The notes: generated by a model not told the origin, from the sequence alone. Numbered from the stretch's first letter, positions 1 through 16,653 are shown. The stretch: 64,000 nucleotides of DNA from Setophaga petechia (GCA_024362935.1 JANCRA010000006.1:35829924-35893923), one strand, 5' to 3'. A program made the numbers and translations.

Positions 1-118
1 CAGATTGTGTGAAAAATCCACAGGAGTTTGGGGTATCTGGGAACTGTCAGGGAGGAGGGAACTCAGGAGGGGAGCATTCCTCAGGACAGCCCGCTGGGGA
101 TGGTGATACGGTTTTGAG

Positions 119-711
119 ATGAATGGGAATCCCAAAGGGGAAAAAGTAAACAGAAAATGATCAAGTACTGCATGTTTGAATGGACAAAGGAAATGATCTG
201 GAAAGATAATTTATATTGGCCCAAGTTCAGATCATTTGAGGATTGGATTTGCCAGGCTCTAAATATATATGTGAATTCAAAAGACCCTGTTAATCAGGAG
301 GAGAGTGAGTATGCTGCTTTATGGAGTCCTGAGGGGAGAAGTAGGTCTGTTGTTCAGAGGCAGGACAGAGAACTTCAGGAGTTACTGAGAGAAGCACAAA
401 GGGTGTATGTGAACAGAGATGAGAAAAAGCAGAAAGCAGGTGCCAGAATTTTGATGGCAGCAGTTCAAGAAATGGAGGCAGCTTTGAATACAGAAAAATT
501 TGCAGGGAAAAACAAACAGTAGATATCAAGATCTACCTTTAGGAATACAAGACCTGTGTGTTTTTCCCGCCACAAGAAAGGGCACTTAAAAAATTCTTGC
601 CCTACCTTAAAGGGTGCAGGACCTACCTGTTTTTACTGTCATAAAAAGGAGCACCTACAAAGAAGTTGCAGGGAGAAACAGCAAGATGAAAAAACTTTTC
701 AGGGAGGTTAG
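119..711 (+). pseudogene. ERV gag remnant (matrix/capsid ends and NC zinc knuckles)
   Basis: The longest open part is 157-522 (121 codons). It has a Trp-rich matrix-like start (MIKYCMFEW, then WP...FEDWICQALNIYV). A charged C-terminal capsid-like stretch (RELQELLREAQRVYVNRDEK) follows with little between, so most of capsid appears deleted in frame. A possible upstream ATG at 119 lies in another frame, suggesting an indel just before 157. A stop at 520-522 interrupts the frame, which then continues to two nucleocapsid-type zinc knuckles. Knuckle 1 (559-600) has its second Cys replaced by Arg. Knuckle 2 (628-669) keeps C-x2-C-x4-H-x4-C. The frame ends at about 709-711. It cannot produce a full Gag. 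Confidence 0.75.
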
Positions 712-739
712 GGGCTCTGTTTAATTAAGTGGACCGAAA

Positions 740-1104
740 GACCACCAGAAGAGCCCTTGATAGTTATATTTTTAGTCAATATGGGAGTTTCTCAGTCCAC
801 AGTGACAAAATTACCCCAGGGATGTGAAATAAGTCGTGAGCGAGTTCCAGTAATAGGAACTATGGGAGAAGCTTTTCCTGTTCCTGTAATTAATGGGGTG
901 CAAATTGAAATAGATGACAAATTTGGAGTAAATGATTTATTGTTGATACCAGAGGCCGAGGGAAGAGCTCTAATAATAGCCTTAAATTTACAGATAAAAC
1001 CCTGTGAAGGAAAACATAAAATTTATTCTTTAACTGAAAAGGATAATCTGGAAATTAATGATACGGGTTGGCATTCGAGTGAAGCGGGAAAAATCTTGGG
1101 GTAA
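740..1104 (+). pseudogene. ERV aspartic protease remnant
   Basis: The frame from about 740 to the stop at 1102-1104 resembles a retroviral aspartic protease. It has a hydrophobic LIVIFLV strand leading to the active-site turn, a flap-like VPVIGTMGEAFPVPV segment, and a late LLLIPEAEGRALI strand with a GR pair near the usual C-terminal position. The catalytic Asp-Thr-Gly triad expected after the first strand reads Asn-Met-Gly at 778-786, so the enzyme would be dead. The frame is otherwise uninterrupted over more than 110 codons, which is long for such a damaged element. The surrounding order (gag before, RNase H after) supports the call. Confidence 0.7.
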
Positions 1105-1127
1105 AGGAGTCTGGTCGCCTTAATCCC

Positions 1128-1395
1128 TCCGGGTCAGCACAAGCCTGTGAACTTTATGCATACTCCGTGCATTATTAATACTAAAAGGGCGAGAAGGGAC
1201 TATTTATATGGACTCCAAATATGCTTTTAAAATAGTAAATACTTTTAGAAAAAGTTGGAAGAAAAAGAGGCTTATAAACACTCAAGGGAAAGGGTTAGTA
1301 CACAGGGGATTGATAATTCAGATACTTGAAGCTTTAAAGGGCCAAAAGAAAATATTAGTCAGAAGGAAATAATTTGGCCGACGAAGAAGCAAAAA
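1128..1395 (+). pseudogene. ERV RNase H domain remnant
   Basis: Across shifted frames this segment shows RNase H hallmarks: an AQACELYA helix (about 1138-1161), the MDSKYAFKIV strand-helix holding a catalytic-type Asp at 1211-1213, then a W..K..LINTQGKGLVH linker and an ILEALKG helix. A GNNLADEEA-like C-terminal motif is split around 1365-1390. The polymerase part of RT is absent, so it was deleted between the protease and this domain. Frame changes show that it is non-functional. Confidence 0.65.
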
Positions 1396-1950
1396 GTGTG
1401 ACCTTAAGAAAAAGAGATACTGAAATCATGACCTTACAAGAAACAGACATTCAGCAGGAGACACTTTCCCTTCTGCTAGCAGATTTGGCAGCTATAAAGA
1501 AATTAGGAGCAACATTTAAGGAAGGAAAGTAGGTTTCTTTTCCTGACGGCAGGATGGTGATGCCAAAACCAGTGGCACATTAGATCTTAGATAACTTGCA
1601 TAGATGGACACACTGGGGAACAAGAGTCCTTGGTGATCACTTTTTAAAATTTTATGGGTGTATAGGGATATTTGAAATTGGAAAAGAAATTACCCAGGGA
1701 GTGTCACACCTGTCAAAAGGTAAATAAGAAAGTGTTAAAGAGCCCTCTCTCTGGAGGACGAAAAACAGGCCTACACGCCATTTGAAAAGATCCAAGTTGA
1801 TTTTACAAAATTGCCTGAAGTGGGTCAGTGGAAATATTTGTTAGTTATAATAGATCAATTAACTCAGTGAGTGGAAGCATTTCCAGCAGCTCGGGCTACA
1901 GCTCAAACGGTGGCTAAAATAATGTTGAAACATATATTTCCAAGAAAGTG
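1396..1950 (+). pseudogene. ERV integrase remnant, truncated in the catalytic core
   Basis: The zinc-binding N-terminal domain is visible as His-x3-His (LHRWTH; His codons at 1599-1601 and 1611-1613) and Cys-x2-Cys (CHTC; 1702-1713), in different frames. The catalytic core starts with a strand ending QVDFT, whose first acidic residue is at 1799-1801, followed by YLLVIIDQLT and a VEAFPAARATAQTVA helix. The second Asp and the Glu of the DDE triad are not found, and sequence after about 1950 no longer matches. Several frame changes and stops are present. Confidence 0.65.
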
Positions 1951-2189
1951 ATGATATGGTGGGATTTAAGTTGATCTTTATTAACGCTAATTTATTAAGA
2001 ATGAACTAGGCATCCTGGAGTGGCTGCCGATCGCAATTCCCTTGAGCTCAGAGGCAGAAGAACGCTGGTGGAAAAGAATAAAAGACTTTCTGAATTGGTG
2101 GGAATGGCCTAAAAGGATCGAAGATCTCCTCCAGGGTCACCCACCAGCAACATTATTAGAATTAATTACAGAACTGCAATTCCAGAAAT
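1951..2189 (+). other. ERV segment between integrase and inverted repeat, unassigned
   Basis: A partial open frame reads a Trp- and Arg-rich stretch (ERWWKRIKDFLNWWEWPKR, about 2061-2117) and then a Leu-rich helix-like part. It may be the 5' part of env or an accessory region of the same ERV. I do not recognise a specific domain. Confidence 0.35.
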
Positions 2190-2318
2190 TGACACCCTAA
2201 ACCATGTTTACCACACTCCCAACATTTTACTTGTCTCTGGACTCTTTCAACCTGTTGTTGAAAGAGTCCAGAGACAAGTAAAATGTTGGGAGTGTGGTAA
2301 ACATGGTTTAGGGTGTCA
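2190..2318. repeat. Perfect 62-bp inverted repeat with 5-nt spacer
   Basis: The arms 2190-2251 and 2257-2318 are exact reverse complements over all 62 bases, separated by CTGTT (2252-2256). The next outward pair (2189/2319) does not match. The element sits inside ERV-derived sequence. Such an arrangement arises by fold-back (template-switch) synthesis and would form a strong hairpin in DNA or RNA. Confidence 0.97.
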
Positions 2319-2905
2319 TCCATGGACATGTATTGTTTGCACACTTTGCCTTAACTCATGGTGGAGAGTAACTAAGAGGGAAAAGAAGGAGAGACAATTG
2401 ATTTGCTTGTTTTGCTATGGTTATGTACTTAGCCACCTAACTATAGAACATATTATTACTAATTTTTTTTGGGATACTTTTGAGACTGGGAGACGGGACC
2501 CTTCCAGCAGCCATTGGATTAATAGACTACTTAGATCAATTGGTTTTTGCTATATTGGCTATAGCACAAATAAGAGAATGAGCAGTTCAGAACATGATAG
2601 ACTAGTGTCTCATAACCGATAGTTGTTGTGGAGAAGAAGTCTATATACCACATCATAGGGGCATTCCAGGGGCACATTGGCGCCAGAAGTGTCTCCCTTT
2701 TATTGTCTTCCTGTTCAATGTCGTCCTTATTTTAATCTTGGTTTTATTTTTTAAATATTGTCCCATTCATTTTCATTTTATCATTGTCCTTAATAATTTC
2801 CAAAAAGAGGAGCCAATTCTGATCTCATTTACACCAACAGAAATCCAGAATAACAACTGTTATAAAATGTCACTGTTACTCTGTAAAGTAAATGAAATGG
2901 TATTC
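2319..2905 (+). pseudogene. Probable ERV env remnant with a membrane segment
   Basis: A frame open from before the inverted repeat to the stop at 2620-2622 encodes several Cys pairs (CWECGKHG, CIVCTLC, CLFC). In a neighbouring frame, LVFAILAIAQIRE (about 2540-2578) resembles the helical part of a retroviral TM subunit. Another frame, open after a stop at 2603-2605, has a Cys-Cys pair, then a strongly hydrophobic run FIVFLFNVVLILILVLFFKY (about 2698-2757) that looks like a membrane-spanning segment, and ends at about 2907. The order fits env TM, but frames are broken and the identity is inferred from position and hydrophobicity. Confidence 0.4.
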
Positions 2906-3385
2906 TGACTATGGTGTCACACCAAAATAAACCTAATATAAACTTCACAATAATGAATATTAACAAAGACATCTCAAGCCAAGCACTAAAAGACCTGGCA
3001 TTTTGTCCACCTGGATGCAAGCAGTGCTTGACAGTGTCACTGCCCTTAACTCAGGAGACGCAAAGGAGCAGTGGTGTAGGGCAAAGCCTGGAGAGAGCAC
3101 GCTCCTCTGGTAGTGTGACAGACACACTGAGTCCTGTTCCCTCTCTCATGTTTTGAGAGAGAAAACCTGAGTCTGATCCCAGCTCAAAGAAAAGACGAGC
3201 TGTCTGTTGTGATGCATTTCCCGGCCACATTCCTTGGTCTCGGCCACTCAGGAGCTCTCCTGAGGCCTCAGCCTCGATTCCTGGCTCCTGGGCTCACCCT
3301 TGAGCTGTGTTCCCAGAAATACCCAGGAACAACTTCTTGTCTGACAGCCAGTCTTGGAGTATTATTTACCCGAACCATTAGCCTG
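2906..3385. other. Intergenic sequence, nothing recognisable
   Basis: No coding, RNA or clear transposon signature was found. Short open frames here have no recognisable domain. The stretch near 2818-2850 resembles dispersed sauropsid repeats that I recall only vaguely, so I make no assignment. Confidence 0.4.
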
Positions 3386-3776
3386 AATCATGGAATCACA
3401 GAATTGTTAGGGGTGGAAGGGGGCTCTGGAGATGATCTATTCCAACCCGCCCTGCCAAGGCAGGGTCATCTACAGCAAGTGACACACGAATGTGTCCAAG
3501 CAGGGCTTGAATGCCTCCAGAGAGGGAGACTCAAAAACCTCCAGAGAAAGGCTGTTCCAGTGCTCTGCCACCCTCAATGTAAAGAAATTCTTCTCATGTT
3601 GAGGAAAGCTCTTGAGCTTTACTTTATGGCCATTGCTCCTCATCCTGTCGCAGGACACCACTGAAAAGAGTCTAGCCACCTCCTCTTGGCATCCGCCTTT
3701 GAGACAGCTGTAGGCATCAATGAGATTCCCTCTCAGTCTTTCTCCAAACTAAACACGCCCAGCTGCTCATAACGCT
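3386..3776 (-). mobile_element. CR1 LINE, 5'-truncated 3' end
   Basis: On the minus strand the element ends at 3386 with tandem octamer-like copies, ATTCTGTG then ATTCCATG, the hallmark 3' tail of CR1 elements. Inside it, the minus-strand frame 3470-3679 encodes the C-terminal part of the CR1 reverse-transcriptase ORF (KNFFTLRVAEHWN, then LEVFESPSLEAFK...LD). The copy is 5'-truncated close to 3776, as is usual for CR1. It abuts the GC-rich SMC5 promoter. Confidence 0.85.
3470..3679 (-). pseudogene. CR1 ORF2 C-terminal fragment
   Basis: A 69-codon minus-strand frame ending in a natural stop. Its second half matches the conserved C-terminal tail of the CR1 endonuclease/reverse transcriptase polyprotein: an FFTxRVxxHWN block followed by a PSLExFKxxLD block. 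The catalytic domains are absent because the element is 5'-truncated, so it is a dead fragment. Confidence 0.75.
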
Positions 3777-3779
3777 GTA

Positions 3780-4087
3780 AACGAACGCAGAGAACGCGGC
3801 GGTGACCGGTCCGCGCGGACAGCAGAACGCGGGGCTGGACAGCGGAACGCGGGGCTGGACAGCGGAACGCGGGGCTGGACACCGCTTCAACCCGGCCCCC
3901 GCAGGGCGCCGCGCCGCGGCCGCCGCAGCAACAAGGGCCGCAACGCCCCGCCCCGCCTCAGCAGCCAATGAGAAGCTTTAGGGCTGCTCAGTTCCGCCTC
4001 CCGCTCCCCCCCTCCCCGGGCAACCGGGCCGAGTGCGCGGCGCGGGCCCGGCCCCAAGGGTGAAGGAGAGGCGGCCTGAGGGGAAGC
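3780..4087 (+). promoter_or_regulatory. SMC5 CpG-rich promoter and 5' leader
   Basis: The DNA changes abruptly from CR1 to very GC- and CpG-rich sequence just before the SMC5 start. Overlapping GC boxes occupy 3944-3957 (CGCCCCGCCCCGCC) and a CCAAT box lies at 3965-3969, about 120 bp upstream of the ATG. No TATA box is seen, as expected for a housekeeping gene. The transcription start cannot be set from sequence alone. The region could also act bidirectionally, but no upstream gene is visible, only CR1 and ERV remnants. Confidence 0.7.
3819..3878. repeat. 20-bp minisatellite, three copies, in the SMC5 promoter
   Basis: Three tandem 20-bp copies at 3819-3838, 3839-3858 and 3859-3878, with unit ACAGCGGAACGCGGGGCTGG. 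The first copy differs by one base (A for G) and the last two are identical. It lies about 210-270 bp before the SMC5 start codon. Confidence 0.95.
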
Positions 4088-4188
4088 ATGGCGGCGGCGC
4101 GGGAAAAGGGGAAAGCTGTGAAGCACAGTGCGTCCAAGTCCCCCTTCGTACTGGGCTCTATCGTCAGGATCTTCATGAAGAACTTCCT
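4088..4188 (+). CDS. SMC5: SMC5, coding exon 1 (start of gene)
   Basis: SMC5 pairs with SMC6 in the nuclear SMC5/6 ATPase complex, which acts in homologous-recombination repair, replication-stress tolerance and restriction of extrachromosomal DNA. This exon starts with an ATG in good Kozak context (A at -3, G at +4) and encodes residues 1-33 plus two bases of codon 34, followed by a consensus GTAAGT donor. The end (GSIVRI...NFL) is the conserved beginning of the SMC5 head domain. The N-terminal extension before it is about 19 residues, shorter than in human. The segment usually reading SMENFLTYD in vertebrate SMC5 reads FMKNFLTYT here, with changes at normally constant positions. Exons 1-6 join in frame to 245 codons of a protein of usually about 1,100. 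Confidence 0.9.
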
Positions 4189-6671
<2,483 letters not shown>

Positions 6672-6724
6672 GTTGGTCTGTTTGTGAAGCAGGGGTGCAT
6701 GAAAGGCATAGTGGAAATTGAACT
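6672..6724 (+). CDS. SMC5: SMC5, coding exon 3
   Basis: A 53-nt exon encoding residues 82-98 and two bases of codon 99 (VGLFVKQGCMKGIVEIE). It corresponds to the SMC5 head strand VGFFVKRG...VEIEL. It is flanked by a TTTTGTAG acceptor and a GTAAGT donor. The split Leu codon is completed by the first base of exon 4. Confidence 0.92.
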
Positions 6725-12739
<6,015 letters not shown>

Positions 12740-12965
12740 TTAAAGTGGTTGGACTCAGTTAACTGTAACTTCTTGGCCACTGAATCCGTGGAAACAGCAG
12801 TGTGCTTTGACACCTTGGTGGAGTTCTGATTGACAGTACAGAATCAGAAATGTATATTAGATTCAGGAAAAAGAGAAGAGAACTGGAGGTAAACGTGCAC
12901 TTGAGAGATGCTGAGAGCAGTGACTGTAGGGAAATTCTAATAAATTTTAACACGAGATCTTTAAT
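12740..12965 (+). pseudogene. Decayed duplicate of SMC5 exon 5 and start of intron 5
   Basis: The segment around 12861-12900 reads TTCAGGAAAAAGAGAAGAGAACTGGAG followed by GTAAA, closely matching the end of exon 5 (10312-10338) and its donor. The match continues into the intron: GACTGTAGGGAAATTCTAATAAATTTTA corresponds to GAATGTAGGAAAAGTGAAATAAATTTTA. Upstream, GAAATGTA and a GCCACTGAA block also align, but about 25 bp of exon between GAAATGTA and TTCAG is missing and stops appear. It is a broken tandem-duplication relic, not a usable exon. Confidence 0.6.
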
Positions 12966-13554
12966 TTACATTTGAAATCAAAGGGCATTGATGTCATCGT
13001 TTTACTAGCTAGAGGATCTCTGAATTAAAGACTATAATAAAATTTCACATTCTGTTGCTGTTTTGTGATTTGTTAAACTGTGACAGAATTTTTAGTATTC
13101 TCTTACATTGCAAAAATACCAAGCTCTTTCGAAGAGAAGAATTGCATTGTTCTACAAGAGCATGGGGTTTTTTTTTGTTGTTTTGACCTAGCACTGTTTA
13201 GTCCTTAGAACAAATTGGTGGGTTTGTGTTTTAAAATGGGATTCACTGAAATTGAGAATAGTATGGGAGTTTATTCTTCCTTCTGTTGTAGCAAAGACTC
13301 TTTAGCTTTACTAAACTATTTAGCTACTATTTTCTTCTCTGGATTTAAACCAGATTCTAAGGATTGGAAGTAGATTGTAATTAATATACTAGAAGAGAAA
13401 GATCCTCATCAGTAGATAGAAATGTAGAGGAATAATCCTACGATGTCTATGAAGTGTCAGTATCAAGTGGCTGCTTTAAATCCGAACTGGTGATTTCATG
13501 TGAAGATATTGCATTTACGCTGTCCTCCCCTAAATGCAGATTTCAACTTGAAGA
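12966..13554. other. AT-rich sequence before the satellite array
   Basis: Nothing coding is recognised. A few blocks (GAATTAAAG near 13022) may continue the similarity to intron 5, but too weakly to call. Confidence 0.4.
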
Positions 13555-13574
13555 CTAAACACAGCTGTGTTTAG
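13555..13574. repeat. 20-bp perfect palindrome at the array's left edge
   Basis: CTAAACACAGCTGTGTTTAG is its own reverse complement, centred on CAGCTG. Satellite homology begins inside it, so it marks the exact junction between unique and satellite DNA. The internal monomers read AACACAATCCCAGTGCTGTGTAG at this place and have no such palindrome. Confidence 0.9.
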
Positions 13575-15823
13575 CAATTAGTGAGTCAGTGCGCTGCAGT
13601 AAGTGTTTCTTGTCACCTACATCTAAGCAAATAGCTTTTTCAATATGTCTCGCAAGGAGAAAACGTTCCTGCTCACTAAACATCTCCTATCGTGTTGTAG
13701 ATGTTGCACAGAGGGCTTCAGAGTGTTCTGTAACAAGAAAAAGAAAGTTGTCTAAGACGCCTTCCTTTCAAGTATTAATGTGAATGGAAAGGCAAGAGAG
13801 TGGGAAAGTACTGTTTTCTATCACTTTGCAAGCTGCTAACACAATCCCAGCGCTGTGTAGCAATTAGCTTGTCAGTGCACTGCAGTAAGTGTTTCTTGTC
13901 ACCTACATCTGAGCAAATAGCTTTTTCACTTTGTCTCGCAGGGAGAAAACCTTCCTGCTCACTAAACAACTTCCATCGTGTTGTAGATGTTGCACAGAGG
14001 GCTTCAGAGTGTTCTGTAACAAGAAAAAGAAAGTTGTCTAAGACGCCTTCCTTTCAAGTATTAATGTGAATGGAAAGGCAAGAGAGTGGGAAAGTACTGT
14101 TTTCTATCACTTTGCAATCTGCTAACACAATCCTAGTGCTGTGTAGCAGTTAGCTGTTCAGTGCACTGCAGTAAATGTTTCTTGTTACCTACATCTAAGC
14201 AAAAAGCTTTTTCACTATGTCTCGCAAGGAGAAAACCTTCCTGCTCACTAAACATCTCCTATCGTGTTCTAGAAGTTGCACAGAGGGCTGCAGAGTTTTT
14301 TGCAACAAGAAAAAGAAAGTTGTCTAAGACGCCTTGCTTTCAAGTATTAATGTGAATGGAAAGGCAAGAGAGTGGGAAAGTACTGTTTTCTATCACTTTG
14401 CAAGCTGCTAACACAATCCCAGTGCTGTGTAGCAGTTAGCTTGTCAGTGCACGGCAGTAAGTGTTTCTTGTTACCTACATCTGAGCAAATAGCTTTTCCA
14501 CTTTGTCTCGCAGGGAGAAAACGTTGCTGCTCACTAAACAACTTCCATCGTGTTGTAGAAGTTGCACAGAGGGCTGCAGTGTGTTTTGCAAAAAGTAAAA
14601 GAAAGTTGTCTAAGACGCCTTCCTTTCAAGTATTAATGTGAAGGGAAAGGCAAGAGAGTGGGAAAGTACTGTTTTCTATCACTTTGCAAGCTGCTTACAC
14701 AATCCCAGTGCTGTGTAGCAATTAGCTTTTCAGTGCACTGCCGTAAGTGTTTCTTGCACCTACATCTAAGCAAATAGCTTTTTCACTATGTCTCACAAGG
14801 AGAAAACCTTCCTGCTCCTAAACAACTTCCATCGTGTTGTGGATTTTGCGCAGAGGGCTGCAGAGTTTTTTGCAACAAGGAAAAGAAAGTTGTCTAAGAC
14901 GCCTTCCTTTCAAGTATTAATGTGAATGGAAAGGCAAGAGAGTGGGAAAGTACTGTTTTCTATCACTTTGCAAGCTGCTAACACAATCCCAGTGCTGTGT
15001 AGCAATTAGCTTTTCAGTGCACTGCAGTAAGTGTTTCTTGTTACCTACATCTAAGCAAATAGCTTTTTCACTATGTCTCGCAAGGAGAAAACCTTCCTGC
15101 TCATTAAGTATCTCCTATCGTGTTCTAGAAGTTGCACAGAGGGCTGCAGAGTGTTCTGTAACAAGAAAAAGAAAGTTGTCTAAGACGCCTTCCTTTCAAG
15201 TATTAATGTGAATGGAAAGGCAAGAGAGTGGGAAAGTACTGTTTTCTAGCACTTTGCAAGCTGCCAACACAATCGCAGTGCTGTGTAGCAGTTAGCTTTT
15301 CAGTGCACTGCAGTAAGTGTTTCTTGTCACCTACATCTAAGCAAAAGCTTTTTCACTATGTCTCGCAAGGAGAAAACCTTCCTGCTCCTAAACAACTTCC
15401 ATCGTGTTGTAGATTTTGCACAGAGGGCTGCAGAGTTTTTTGCAACAAGGAAAAGAAAGTTGTCTAAGACGCCTTCCTTTCAAGTATTAATGTGAAGGGA
15501 AAGGCAAGAGAGTGGGAAAGTACTGTTTTCTATCACTTTGCAAGCTGCTAACACAATCCCAGTTCTGTGTAGCAATTAGCTTGTCAGTGCACTGCAGTAA
15601 GTGTTTCTTGTTACCTACATGTAAGCAAATAGCTTTTCCACTATGTCTCGCAAGGAGAAAACCTTCCTGCTCACTAAACAACTTCCATCGTGTTGTAGAT
15701 GTTGCACAGAGGGCTTCAGAGTGTTCTGAAACAAGAAAAAGAAAGTTGTCTTAGACGCCTTCCTTTCAAGTATTAATGTGAATGGAAAGGCAAGAGAGTG
15801 GGAAAGTACTGTTTTCTATCACT
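13556..15823 (+). repeat. Left-edge partial unit of about 8 homogeneous monomers
   Basis: About 2268 bp, or 7.9 monomers, precede the first CpG-rich head. The last three (from 14942) match the last three monomers of the next unit at +3862 bp, so this is the tail of a type-A unit whose head is missing. One monomer (about 14656-14941) is extra relative to unit 1. The edge monomers are as homogeneous as internal ones. Confidence 0.8.
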
Positions 15824-15854
15824 TTGAAAGCTGCTTACCCAATCCCAGTTTTGT

Positions 15855-16061
15855 GCCGCTTCGTAGTTCGCCGTTCAGAAGCTGCCGCAGTCTCTGTTTC
15901 CCGGAGAAGGAGAAGACGCTTCTTGGCGCGAAGAATCTGGTGCCGTTTCGCCGATCGCGGCGTGCTCCGGAGAACAGGTACGGCCGAAAGACACCCGGGA
16001 GCGGCGCTTAAAGGCACAGTGCTCCGTCTCCTGGTCTTTAGCGTCTCCTGCCGGCTACACC
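15855..16061 (+). promoter_or_regulatory. CpG-rich promoter-like block, head of HOR unit 1
   Basis: I count 24 CpGs in 207 bp, against about 3 in an ordinary 286-bp monomer. The first 46 bp align with the ordinary monomer in a CpG-rich form. Then 155 bp have no counterpart before the sequence rejoins the monomer at CTACACCTTAGCAAAAAGC. A TATA-like CTTAAAGG lies at 16007-16014, about 70 bp before an ATG at 16083. Small inverted repeats occur (GAAGACGCTTC, CGCCGATCGCGGCG). Retained CpGs suggest germline hypomethylation, as at active promoters. The promoter role is inferred. Confidence 0.5.
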
Positions 16062-16653
16062 TTAGCAAAAAGCTTTTTCATTATGTCTCGCCAGGAGAAA
16101 CTGTCTGTTCACAAAACACCTCCCATCGTGTTCTAGAGGTTGCAGGCAGGTCTGCAGAGTGTTTTGCAACAAGAAAAAGTAACTTGTCCAAAAAAGCCAT
16201 CAATTCGAATGTTCCTGGAAAGGGAAAATGCAGGAGAGCGGATTGGTACTGTTTTCTGTCAGTTTGCAAGCTGGACACACAATCCCAGTGTTATACTACG
16301 ATTGACTTTGCAGTGCACTGTAATAATTGCCTATTGTTACTACATCTAAGCCAATAGCGTTTGCATTATATCTCTTCAGGAGAAACTGTACCAGTTCAGA
16401 AAACAACTCTCATTTTTTCTAGAAGTTGCACAGAGGTGTGCAGAGTGTTTTGCAAGAAGCAAAAGAAAGTTGTCCAAAACTGCTGCCATGCGAATAGTAA
16501 TGCGAATGGAAAAGGCAGGAGAGTGGAAAGGTGCTGTTTTCTATCTGTTTGTAAGCTGCTTACACAATCCCAGAGTTGTGCAGCAATTAGTTTTTCAGTG
16601 CACTGTAGTAGGTGCCTCTTTTCACCTGCATCTAAGCAAATTGCTTTTTCCCC

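Larger units (their letters stand above)
1..2905 (+). mobile_element. Decayed gammaretrovirus-like endogenous retrovirus, internal region
   Basis: Fragments of retroviral genes appear in the canonical order on the + strand: gag matrix/capsid, NC zinc knuckles, protease, RNase H, integrase, then a probable env remnant. No LTR is recognisable at either end, so the left end lies outside the window and the right end is uncertain. Reverse transcriptase proper is missing between the protease (ends 1104) and the RNase H start (about 1128). The integrase stops soon after its first catalytic Asp. Stops and frame changes occur throughout, so this is an old, non-functional copy. Class assignment rests on the gag and RNase H resemblance and is an inference from family knowledge. 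Confidence 0.8.

Noticed and set aside
1..156. ERV 5' LTR or primer-binding site
   Set aside because: No TG...CA ends, polyadenylation signal or tRNA-complementary 18-mer could be identified. The sequence reads more like gag leader or early gag.
15855..16061. CENP-B box in the CpG-rich head
   Set aside because: TTCGCCGATCGCGGC was compared with the NTTCGNNNNANNCGGGN consensus on both strands. Key A and CGGG positions do not match. A centromeric role is therefore neither supported nor excluded.
15782..16357. 177-191-codon ORF reading through the CpG-rich head (Arg-rich segment)
   Set aside because: The frame is closed in all type-B units by the two-base indel, giving only 104 codons there. 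The Arg run comes from GGAGAAGGAGAAGACG-like sequence. It is not conserved as a protein between unit types.
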